This document shows, in pieces, positions 6,595-12,988 of a stretch of 13,331 nt of DNA. The stretch covers positions 1-13,331 of the forward strand of contig JBGQHM010000176.1 in NCBI GenBank assembly GCA_041497995.1, given 5' to 3'. How positions within the stretch are numbered: the first letter of the stretch is position 1; each line of letters opens with the position of its first letter. This stretch comes from DATKMS01 sp041497995 (GTDB lineage: Bacteria > Desulfobacterota > Binatia > HRBIN30). Below the pieces are notes generated by a model. That model worked only from the letters and a program-made list of their open reading frames with translations. It did not search any database and was not told where the DNA came from. Position numbers and translations under genes: made by a program.

Positions 6595-6629
6595 ATGATA
6601 TTGACAGAACGTTCGGAATGTTCTAAACG
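6595..6629. promoter_or_regulatory. Divergent promoter region with a 19-bp operator-like dyad
   Basis: On the plus strand a consensus -35 TTGACA (6601-6606) is followed after 17 bp by a weak -10 TAAACG (6624-6629), giving a start site shortly before the regulator gene. Between them lies AGAACGTTCGGAATGTTCT (6606-6624), a dyad symmetric about G6615 with one mismatched pair. A further AAACGTTC follows. On the minus strand TATCAT (6600-6595) is a fair -10 for the dehydrogenase gene, with AGAACA (6624-6619) as a poor -35 at 18 bp. A repressor on the dyad could block both directions. The binding protein is inferred to be the adjacent GbsR-type regulator. Confidence 0.5.
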
Positions 6630-6656
6630 TTCATACTCAAGGACAAGGATGAAACG

Positions 6657-7208
6657 ATGGAGCGAGTCGCGGGTATCTTCGTCGATGGCATAGGGACGGC
6701 GGCAGCGACCTCAGGCATCTTGACGCAGCTGCAGGGGCGGGTCTTTGCGCTCCTCTATTTGCACCCCCGACCACTGGCGCTCGACGAGATTGCAGCCGAG
6801 CTCGAGCAGAGCAAGAGCAACGTCTCGGTCAACATCCGGGGGTTGGTCGAGTGGCATTTGGTCCGGCGGGTGCCGGTTGGCGGCTCACGCAAAGACCATT
6901 ATGAAGCGGTCACCGACTTCTGGCGCCTCATGCGCGAGATCTTGGAGCGCCGGTATCGCTTCAACGTCCGTCAGGTGCTCGTCGCCGTCGAGGAGAGTAC
7001 CCGCGCGACGGCCGAGGCTGGCGCGCCGAGTAGCAAGGCCGAGCGCGAACAGGCTGCGTTCATCACCAGTCGTTTGAAGGCGCTGGGCGCCTTCTTCTCC
7101 CTCCTCGATGCCGGCATTGCGGCGTTCACTCAGGGAAAGTCGCTGTCGCCGGAGACGCTGCAGAACGTGGTGCCGTTGGCAAGCGCGCGGGCGCGTCACA
7201 AGAGCTGA
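6657..7208 (+). CDS. GbsR/MarR-type winged-helix transcriptional regulator
   Basis: A 183-residue cytoplasmic DNA-binding protein. Residues about 24-85 form a winged helix: LQGRVFALLYLHPRPLALDE, then IAAELEQSKSNVSVNIRGL as helix-turn-helix, and VRRVPVGGSRKDHYEA as the wing. This layout, followed by a helical tail beginning DFWRLMREILERRYRF, matches the GbsR family, whose members often repress membrane or osmoprotectant genes. The ATG at 6657 has AAGGA (6645-6649) 7 nt upstream. The gene is divergent from the acyl-CoA dehydrogenase; a dyad in the gap is a plausible binding site. It is the first gene of a tight operon with the NnrU-like gene, whose Shine-Dalgarno overlaps this stop codon. The inducer is unknown. 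Confidence 0.85.
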   Translation: MERVAGIFVDGIGTAAATSGILTQLQGRVFALLYLHPRPLALDEIAAELEQSKSNVSVNIRGLVEWHLVRRVPVGGSRKDHYEAVTDFWRLMREILERRYRFNVRQVLVAVEESTRATAEAGAPSSKAEREQAAFITSRLKALGAFFSLLDAGIAAFTQGKSLSPETLQNVVPLASARARHKS

Positions 7209-7214
7209 AGGAGG
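7209..7214 (+). promoter_or_regulatory. Shine-Dalgarno overlapping upstream gene end
   Basis: AGGAGG begins one base after the TGA (7206-7208) of the regulator gene and sits 6 nt before ATG 7221. This near overlap suggests that the two genes are translated from one mRNA, with coupling. Confidence 0.7.
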
Positions 7215-7220
7215 AGTCAT

Positions 7221-8039
7221 ATGGAACCGACTCTCGGTGTCGGCCTGCTGTGGGTCGTCTTCGGTGGCACGCACATCGGCCTCGCGGCCGGGCCGATCCG
7301 CGGCCGGTTAGTCGCACGCCTCGGTGAGCTCGGCTTCATTGCGTTCTTCTACCTGGTGGCAGCGACGTCCTTCGGCGTGCTCGTGGCGTACTATGCAGCG
7401 CATCGCTTCGAAGGTACGGCGGGTCTGGCGCTAGCGAGTATACCGGCGCTGTGCGCGACGCTGATGGTCGTCGCCGTCGCCGGGCTTGCACTGACCGCTC
7501 CGGCACTCGCGATGTATCCGAGCCTGCCGGCGGCGCTCTTCGGGCCGCCCATCGGCGCGGTACGCGGCATCGAGCGAATCACGCGGCATCCGTTCTTCGC
7601 GGGCTTGGCGTTGTTCGCACTGGCGCACGCCCTCCTTGCGACCCGTCTCGTCGGGACGGTATTCTTTGCTGGGTTCGCACTTCTCTCGGCTCTCGGCGCC
7701 TGGCATCAGGATATCAAGCTGCTCGCGCGCCGTGGCACGCCCTACGCCGACTACCTTGCCGCCACATCCGCGGTGCCGTTCGCAGCCGTCGTCTCCGGGC
7801 GTCAACGACTCGTCTGGCGTGAGCTTCCGGTCGCGGCGCTGGCGGTAGGCTTCGGCATCGCCTTGGCGCTGCGCGCCCGGCACGACGCGATCTTTGCTCA
7901 CGGCGGTGCGTGGGTCATTGGTGTGGTCGTAGGAGGTGGGTTCATCGCCGGGCTGAACGCCTGGCGTCGTTCACACCGTGTCGCCGCGCCTACCGTCGAC
8001 ATCGCGCATACACCAGGCACGGGTGGAATCCGTAGCTGA
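7221..8039 (+). CDS. NnrU/isoprenylcysteine methyltransferase-like membrane protein
   Basis: A 272-residue protein with about seven hydrophobic helices. The N-terminal part has GTHIGLAAGPIRGRLVARLG followed by ELGF, and the middle has GIERITRHPFFAGLALFALA (116-135). RITRHPFF corresponds to the HP motif of the NnrU/ICMT-like membrane fold. GTPYADYLAATSAVPF (172-187) matches the conserved C-terminal part of that domain. A last helix pair (about 203-246) and a polar tail follow. NnrU was first linked to nitric oxide/nitrite metabolism, and related proteins methylate substrates, but no nitrogen-oxide genes occur here, so the role is unknown. It is co-operonic with the regulator upstream (12-bp gap). 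Confidence 0.75.
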   Translation: MEPTLGVGLLWVVFGGTHIGLAAGPIRGRLVARLGELGFIAFFYLVAATSFGVLVAYYAAHRFEGTAGLALASIPALCATLMVVAVAGLALTAPALAMYPSLPAALFGPPIGAVRGIERITRHPFFAGLALFALAHALLATRLVGTVFFAGFALLSALGAWHQDIKLLARRGTPYADYLAATSAVPFAAVVSGRQRLVWRELPVAALAVGFGIALALRARHDAIFAHGGAWVIGVVVGGGFIAGLNAWRRSHRVAAPTVDIAHTPGTGGIRS

Positions 8040-8085
8040 AGCGGAAGTAGGTAGCATCGCCGTCTGCTCCCGGGCCGCCTTTCCG

Positions 8086-8478
8086 ATGCAGTTCCCTGAT
8101 CGCCATGTTCCGCTTCGGCACGCGATCGCGGCCGCGCTATCGGCTCTCATACTATTCGTCGGCGTTGTCCACGAAGTTGTGGGCTCTACGCTCTATCCGG
8201 CAGGCCCGGCTTATTTTGGTGGAAGTCTTTACTGGCATCTCGCGGGAGTCGCTCTTACCGTCGCCGGCGCGCTTCTGGTTGGAAGTACGCTCGGCCTGTT
8301 TCCCTTCCCTGTGCGGGTCGCCGCTGCAGTCATCTGCGTTGCAGGGGCCTTCATCGCCGCCGACGACTTCGTGACGAAGCGGCAGTTTCACTTGTTCGCG
8401 TTCACACTTTGCCTCGCAGGTGCCGGCGTGGTTGTGTCGTTCCGCCCTGGGAGGCGAAGCCCTGAGAACGTCACCTAA
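8086..8478 (+). CDS. Small four-helix membrane protein, unknown function
   Basis: A 130-residue hydrophobic protein that I do not recognise. Four likely membrane helices are at about 12-30, 50-70, 76-92 and 102-118. The loop VVHEVVGSTLYPAGPAYFGG (28-47) carries His and Glu next to a helix end, and AADDFVTKRQFHLF (91-104) is acidic then basic. The tail is RPGRRSPENVT. I chose ATG 8086. A GTG at 7978 in frame would overlap the upstream gene by 62 bp and add 36 unconserved-looking polar residues. No good Shine-Dalgarno is visible. It lies 46 bp after the NnrU-like gene and probably belongs to the same transcript. Coding status rests on the coherent hydrophobic pattern. Confidence 0.65.
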   Translation: MQFPDRHVPLRHAIAAALSALILFVGVVHEVVGSTLYPAGPAYFGGSLYWHLAGVALTVAGALLVGSTLGLFPFPVRVAAAVICVAGAFIAADDFVTKRQFHLFAFTLCLAGAGVVVSFRPGRRSPENVT

Positions 8479-8501
8479 CCTCAACATGACAGAAGAGTGT
8501 G

Positions 8502-8647
8502 CACCGCGGAGGACGCAAAGGCACGCGGAGGAAGACGCAGGGTCTTCACATGGAACCGCTTTCAAACTTCATCAGGAATGAGATCTCTGAAACGACAAGA
8601 GAGTCTGCGCATAGAACCCTCTGCGTCCCTCTGCGTCCTCTGCGGTG
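8502..8647. repeat. Long imperfect inverted repeat with GGACGC modules
   Basis: Arms 8502-8531 and 8618-8647 are inverted copies matching at 26 of 30 positions, separated by 86 nt. Each arm is built of short tandem modules: GCGGAGGACGC and GCACGCGGAGG on the left, CTCTGCGTCC repeated on the right. It fills most of the gap between the convergent unknown membrane gene and the isomerase gene (8479-8689), which holds no other gene. A paired transcript could end or stabilise both mRNAs. It looks like a dispersed repeat that has begun to decay. Confidence 0.75.
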
Positions 8648-8689
8648 AATCTGTTTTCGTCACATCAGGGCTAACTATTGGGCTAACCA

Positions 8690-9355
8690 TCACTTTGCGG
8701 GCCTGCGCCGAACCGCCGACGCTCGCGGCGGACCAGGCCAGTTCTGCCGCGAGGGCAGCGGATCCTTCCCTGCGAGAAACAACTCGAGGTACGGGAAGTC
8801 GTCGTAGCCCCAGAAGATCTCACCAGCCACCTCCATTGATGGGACACCGAACACGCCGCGGGTGATGGCGTCGTCGGTCTGTCGGCGCAAGAGCGCCTTG
8901 CAGTCGTCCTGCTGCGCTGCGGTGACGAGTGCACTCCCCGAGAGACCGATCTGATCGCCGATGCGTTCGACGACGGCGGTCTCGCTCACGTGTAGACCGC
9001 GAACCCACACCGCGTCGAACAGCGCCGATATGAGCGCCGTGCGCGCCGCCGGCTCCAGCGGAAGCGACGATACGCGCAGTGCGAGAAGCGGGTTGAACGG
9101 GTGGAAGGCGGGCGGATTCAGTGGCACCCCGAGCTGCACGGCCTTGCGAAAATTGTTTTTGGCCATCCACAGCGACTTGGCGGGAATCTCGGCGGGTCCC
9201 AGCTGTCCGTGCGCGCCGAGGAGACCGGCGAAGAGGACCGGTATCGGGTCAATTGTGCTGCCGCATCTGGCGGTAAGCTTCGGCAATTGGGTCCAGGCGA
9301 GGTAGGCATTCGACGAGATGTAGTCGAAGTAGAAGCGGATGGTGGTTGAAGGCAT
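8690..9355 (-). CDS. DsbA-family isomerase, 2-hydroxychromene-2-carboxylate isomerase-like
   Basis: A 221-residue thioredoxin-fold protein of the kappa-GST/2-hydroxychromene-2-carboxylate isomerase type. The first strand and active-site turn read IRFYFDYISSNAYLAW (6-21). Ser14 aligns with the catalytic Ser of the family pattern FYFD..SPYSYLA, though Pro and Tyr are replaced (SSNA). The helical insert contains LWMAKNNFRKAVQLGVPLNP (62-81). The cis-Pro segment is GVFGVPSMEV (167-176), then GEIFWGYDD (178-186), close to the family FWG.D signature. Known members isomerise aromatic degradation intermediates with glutathione. No naphthalene-pathway genes are present, so the substrate is unknown. 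It lies 33 bp downstream of the GT1 gene on the same strand, and GAGAGGAAAG precedes the ATG. Confidence 0.82.
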   Translation of the reverse strand: MPSTTIRFYFDYISSNAYLAWTQLPKLTARCGSTIDPIPVLFAGLLGAHGQLGPAEIPAKSLWMAKNNFRKAVQLGVPLNPPAFHPFNPLLALRVSSLPLEPAARTALISALFDAVWVRGLHVSETAVVERIGDQIGLSGSALVTAAQQDDCKALLRRQTDDAITRGVFGVPSMEVAGEIFWGYDDFPYLELFLAGKDPLPSRQNWPGPPRASAVRRRPAK

Positions 9356-9388
9356 TGGTCTCTTTCCTCTCCCTGCGAGGTATGAACG

Positions 9389-10597
9389 CTACGCTGTTGC
9401 GCCGCGGCGCGCGACCGAGTCCAGTATTGGCGGGCAGAGTGGTCGTTTCTCCGTCGCGAGTCGTTCGAGCAGCATGATGGCGTGCTCCGGCCCAGGGAGG
9501 GCGGCGATCTCGTCCCGAATGCGTTCGGCGGTCTGTCGATAGGTTGAGTCTTCCAGCACACGCGATACGGCCTCACGCACCATTTGTGGCGTGGCTGCCA
9601 CGGCGTCGAGTACTTGGGCAACACCGAGCGCCTCGCAGCGTGCCGCGTTCAGTGGCTGGTCGGCACCCATCGGGATCAGTACCATCGGCAGACCGTACGC
9701 CAGCGCGCTCATCACGCTGCCCGAGCCGCCGTGCGAGATGACCAGGTGGCAATGAGGCAGCAGCACTGCTTGAGGAACGTATCGCTCGATGTGAACGTTG
9801 GCAGGTTGTGCGCCGAGCTCAGCTGGATCGATGTCGCGTCCTATCGTGACGATGAGGTTGATCGGAAGATCGCGCAGCCCCGCCAGCACGCGTTGGAACA
9901 GATCGCCAGATTCCATGTTGTAGATGGTGCCCAGCGTGAAGTAGACCGTCGGCGCGATGTCCATGCGCGTGATCCACGGTGGTGCGGTGTCGTTTCGCGC
10001 AGCGTCACGCGCAAGTAAACGCAGTGTGTGTGCCGTGGCTGGCAACGGGAAGGCGGGATCGCGATAGCTGAGTGGGAAGGGCGACAGGACGAGGTAGCGG
10101 CTGAGCATCGCGAGATCGGGATCGGGTGGCAGACCGTGTTCGGCACGCACCTCGTTCAGCGGCTCAGCGACGATATCGGGCCGGACGAAGGAGCCTGCAG
10201 CGCTGACCAGCACGGTTGCATAGGGAAGTGCGCGCCGCTCAGCGATGACCATTGAACCGAAGTCCAGCTCCTCGCACACCAGGAGGTCGGGCTGCCAATC
10301 GGTGCAGAGCGGGAGGATGTCGGCTGCCCGCTGGCGCGCGATGCGACGGCCGAAGCCGGCACCGACGGCCCGCCTGTCCCGCTCCAGATCGACTGCGGCG
10401 AGCGGAAGCCGCTGTGGCGTGAGGCCGACATCCGACCCTGTAGCGAAGGCGGAGAACCCAAGGGCCTCGACCTTCGGGATCATCCAGGGCCGACCCGCAA
10501 AGGCGACGGTGTGGCCCGCAACCTCGGCGGCGCGGGCGATCGGGATGAGTGGCTCCAAGTGACCGCTACCACCCGCGAAGGTGAAGAGAAGGCGCAT
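9389..10597 (-). CDS. GT1-family (MGT-like) glycosyltransferase
   Basis: A 402-residue GT-B glycosyltransferase that moves a sugar from a nucleotide donor to a small lipophilic acceptor. The N-terminal Rossmann domain starts MRLLFTFAGGSGHLEPLIPI, with His13 as the likely catalytic base. The C-terminal donor domain has the classical signature ERYVPQAVLLPHCHLVISHG (271-290), then GSGSVMSALAYGLPMVLIPM (291-310) and GADQPLNAARCEALGVA (311-327); it matches macrolide, flavonoid and sterol glycosyltransferases. Length is usual for the MGT group. The start ATG at 10597 lacks a clear Shine-Dalgarno. The gene heads a two-gene minus-strand unit with the isomerase, hinting at tailoring or detoxification of an aromatic or lipid metabolite. 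No biosynthetic cluster is visible. Confidence 0.88.
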   Translation of the reverse strand: MRLLFTFAGGSGHLEPLIPIARAAEVAGHTVAFAGRPWMIPKVEALGFSAFATGSDVGLTPQRLPLAAVDLERDRRAVGAGFGRRIARQRAADILPLCTDWQPDLLVCEELDFGSMVIAERRALPYATVLVSAAGSFVRPDIVAEPLNEVRAEHGLPPDPDLAMLSRYLVLSPFPLSYRDPAFPLPATAHTLRLLARDAARNDTAPPWITRMDIAPTVYFTLGTIYNMESGDLFQRVLAGLRDLPINLIVTIGRDIDPAELGAQPANVHIERYVPQAVLLPHCHLVISHGGSGSVMSALAYGLPMVLIPMGADQPLNAARCEALGVAQVLDAVAATPQMVREAVSRVLEDSTYRQTAERIRDEIAALPGPEHAIMLLERLATEKRPLCPPILDSVARRGATA

Positions 10598-10767
10598 GGT
10601 GATGGGCTTTCGTTGTCTCCGAGTGAGTACTGGATTCTATGTGGCCGTGCCAGCGCGCGGAGGAAGCTCGGCGAACGAGGTCGAGGCGCTTGCCGTACCG
10701 AGGTGCTCGTTGATTCGGGCGTTCGCGGCCTTGGCTCCTGCACGCGAGTCGCGCTACACAGACGCCC
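10598..10767. other. Divergent intergenic region, no clear element
   Basis: This 170-bp gap separates the divergent GT1 and GT39 genes and must hold both promoters. The only candidate is TAGAAT on the minus strand (10639-10634), a fair -10, but no matching -35 was found at 16-18 bp. No strong dyad or repeat was noticed. Confidence 0.4.
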
Positions 10768-12312
10768 ATGAGTAGAGGCGTAACCCGACCCGAGCCGAAC
10801 ACGCATGCGACCGGGCTGCTGCTTCTCCTCGCCCTCGCCACAACCGCACTGCACTTTGCGACCATCGGCAACTATGGATACTTCCGCGACGAGCTCTACT
10901 ATCTCGCTTGTAGCGACCACCTTGCCTGGGGCTACGTCGACCACCCGCCGCTTTCCATCGCTGTACTTGCTGCCACGCGAACCCTGCTTGGCGATTCGCT
11001 GTTCGCCATCCGGTTACCGGTGGTGCTGGTGGGTGCGGCGATGGTCGTGTTGACCGGCTGGCTGGCGCGGGAGCTCGGCGGCGGGCGCTTCGCGCAAGTG
11101 CTGGCCGCGCTCGCGTTCGTGTTCATGCCGGCCGCGCTCGGCATGGCGACCTTCTACTCGATGAACGCGCTCGACCTGCTCTTCTGGTTGGGTGCCGTGT
11201 ACGTGCTGGTGCGCATCATCAACACCGGCGAGACGCGGCTGTGGCTGGCGTTCGGCGCCGTCACGGGCCTCGGGATGCTGAACAAGATCAGCGTTGGCTT
11301 TCTGGTATTCGGTGTGCTCGTCGGCCTCGTGCTCAGCCGGCAGCGCCGCCTTCTGCTGAGCATATGGTTCTGGCTTGCCGGTGCCGTCGCTGCGCTGCTC
11401 TTCCTGCCTCATGTCATCTGGCAGATCGCCAACGGGTTCCCGACGCTGGAGTTCATGCGCAATGCCGGCGCGCTGAAGATCCAAGCCATGTCTGCCGGCA
11501 CCTACCTCGGCGCACAGGTCTTGTACACCAGCCCGGGGGCCGTCCCCATTTGGGTAGGCGGGCTCGTCTACCTACTATTCGCGCGCGTGGCCGGCGCCTA
11601 CCGCGCACTCGGCATCGCCTACCTCGCCATCCTCACACTGCTCATCGTCCAGCACGGGAAGGCGTATTACCTGGCGCCCGCCTACCCGATGCTCTTCGCC
11701 GCCGGCGGCGTTGCGTGGGAGCGGCTGAGCGCGCGACGCGGCTGGCGCTGGCTGCGGCCGGTTGTGCTGGGCCTCGTCATTGTGGTTGGTTTGGTTGTTG
11801 TCCCGTTGGCTGTGCCAATCTTGCCGCCGGCATCGGTCATCCGCTACGCGTCCGCAATCGGTGTCGAAGCACCGCAAGAGGAACGCCAGCAGCGTGTCGC
11901 GCTGCCGCAGCACTTCGCCGACCGTTTCGGCTGGGAGAATATGGTGGCGACCGTCGCTCGCGTATACCAGGCCTTGCCGCCCGAGGACCGTGCCCGCGCC
12001 GCGATCGTGGCGAGCAACTATGGCGAGGCGGGCGCTATCGACTTCTTCGGCGCCCAATACGGCCTGCCGCCAGCGCTCAGCGGCCACAACACCTACTGGC
12101 TGTGGGGTCCGGGCAACGCCACGGGCGAGGTAGCGATCGTGATCGGCGCGTCGCGCGAGCAGCTGCAGCAACTCTTCGAGGCCGTGACGCAAGCCGATAC
12201 GGTCGTCTCGGAGTACGCGATGGCGTACGAGACCAACCTGCCGGTGTACGTTTGCCGCCACCTGAAGCGGCCACTCGCCGAGGTGTGGCCGGCGCTGAAG
12301 CGCTACATCTGA
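10768..12312 (+). CDS. GT39 (PMT_2/ArnT-like) integral membrane glycosyltransferase
   Basis: A 514-residue membrane protein of glycosyltransferase family 39, which uses polyprenyl-phosphate-linked sugars and acts on the periplasmic face. The first helix (about 15-33) is followed by the first periplasmic loop YFRDELYYLACSDHLAWGYV (38-57), then DHPPL. Asp41-Glu42 is the conserved acidic pair of the PMT/ArnT fold. About ten hydrophobic helices follow to residue about 360. The C-terminal part (about 365-514) is soluble, with ALPQHFADRFGWENMV and IVASNYGEAGAIDFFG, a layout common in the bacterial PMT_2 group. Acceptor could be lipid A, another lipid or protein; it cannot be told. Start ATG 10768 has no clear Shine-Dalgarno. 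It is divergent from the GT1 gene, with 170 bp between. Confidence 0.85.
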   Translation: MSRGVTRPEPNTHATGLLLLLALATTALHFATIGNYGYFRDELYYLACSDHLAWGYVDHPPLSIAVLAATRTLLGDSLFAIRLPVVLVGAAMVVLTGWLARELGGGRFAQVLAALAFVFMPAALGMATFYSMNALDLLFWLGAVYVLVRIINTGETRLWLAFGAVTGLGMLNKISVGFLVFGVLVGLVLSRQRRLLLSIWFWLAGAVAALLFLPHVIWQIANGFPTLEFMRNAGALKIQAMSAGTYLGAQVLYTSPGAVPIWVGGLVYLLFARVAGAYRALGIAYLAILTLLIVQHGKAYYLAPAYPMLFAAGGVAWERLSARRGWRWLRPVVLGLVIVVGLVVVPLAVPILPPASVIRYASAIGVEAPQEERQQRVALPQHFADRFGWENMVATVARVYQALPPEDRARAAIVASNYGEAGAIDFFGAQYGLPPALSGHNTYWLWGPGNATGEVAIVIGASREQLQQLFEAVTQADTVVSEYAMAYETNLPVYVCRHLKRPLAEVWPALKRYI

Positions 12313-12353
12313 CGAGGCGCGCCTCCGACCAACCAATATGTGGGCGCGCCTCG
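12313..12353. terminator. 11-bp perfect hairpin after the GT39 stop
   Basis: CGAGGCGCGCC (12313-12323) and GGCGCGCCTCG (12343-12353) form a perfect 11-bp GC-rich stem with a 19-nt loop, starting at the base after the GT39 stop. No T run follows on either strand, so it is not a canonical intrinsic terminator. It could still protect or end the convergent GT39 and VOC transcripts. Each arm contains the 8-bp palindrome GGCGCGCC. Confidence 0.5.
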
Positions 12354-12354
12354 C

Positions 12355-12382
12355 GCACGTGGCATATGGCAGGTGGCACGTG
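12355..12382. repeat. Four tandem GCANNTG heptamers
   Basis: The units GCACGTG, GCATATG, GCAGGTG and GCACGTG run head to tail without gaps. Each contains a CANNTG hexamer. GTGGCACG (12373-12380) can also pair with CGTGCCAC (12400-12407) across 19 nt. The array lies between the convergent GT39 and VOC genes. It resembles a short modular intergenic repeat; no function is apparent. Confidence 0.7.
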
Positions 12383-12417
12383 GTCGGAATCACCAGCGCC
12401 GTGCCACGAGCGCCTTG

Positions 12418-12885
12418 CTACTGCTTCATCATCGCCGCGTAGCGCTTCCCCAGTTCCTCGGACGATACGTCTTCTATGTGCGTGGCGACGTACCAGCGGT
12501 GTCCGAAGGGATCCTCCAATGTACCGGTACGGTCGCCGTAGAACTGATCCGCGACCGGGCGCACCAGCTTCGCGCCGGCCGCGACGGCTTGGTTCGACAG
12601 CGCATCCACGTCCTCAACGTAGAGGTGGATCCCTACCGGGGTGCCACCGAGGGACTGTGGGCTGCGAACACCAATCTCGGGGTGTTCGTCGGAGAGCATG
12701 ATTACCGCGCCGCCGATCTTGACCTCCGCGTGGCCGATCCTTCCAGTCGGGTCCGCCAAGCGCATCAGTTCCGTTGCGCCGAACGCCTTCTTGTAGAACG
12801 CAATGGCGCCAGCGGCGTCCTTGCAGCACAAGTACGGCGTCGCGCCGTGGTAGCCGTCCGGAATGGGTTTCGCTTTGCTAGCCAT
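12418..12885 (-). CDS. VOC (glyoxalase/PhnB-like) superfamily protein
   Basis: A 155-residue protein of the vicinal-oxygen-chelate fold. It shows two beta-alpha-beta-beta-beta modules: ATPYLCCKDAAGAIAFYKKA (15-34) with FGATELMRL starts the first, and VGIHLYVEDVDALSNQAVAA (84-103) with GAKLVRPV starts the second. LEDPFGHRWYVATHIEDV (123-140) is the typical C-terminal strand. Candidate metal ligands are His52, His87 and Glu124; assignment is by pattern only. This branch (PhnB-like) is widespread and mostly of unknown function; some members are dioxygenases, isomerases or resistance proteins. GGGAGG (12891-12896) sits 5 nt before ATG 12885 and fixes the start. It is convergent with GT39 and separate from the MFS gene upstream (103-bp gap). 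Confidence 0.88.
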   Translation of the reverse strand: MASKAKPIPDGYHGATPYLCCKDAAGAIAFYKKAFGATELMRLADPTGRIGHAEVKIGGAVIMLSDEHPEIGVRSPQSLGGTPVGIHLYVEDVDALSNQAVAAGAKLVRPVADQFYGDRTGTLEDPFGHRWYVATHIEDVSSEELGKRYAAMMKQ

Positions 12886-12988
12886 GGATTCCTCCCTTTG
12901 GGTTGGTACCGCGTAGCCCGCTTTTTGAATCTACGGACCAGTGTTCCCACACATATGAACCGACCGGGCGCGGAAAGGTTACGGAGGA

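Noticed and set aside
11241..12701. Plus-strand open frame of 486 codons overlapping GT39 and running opposite the VOC gene
   Set aside because: Arg-rich shadow product with no motifs; it overlaps the well-supported GT39 gene and crosses its stop and the hairpin into the antisense of the VOC gene.
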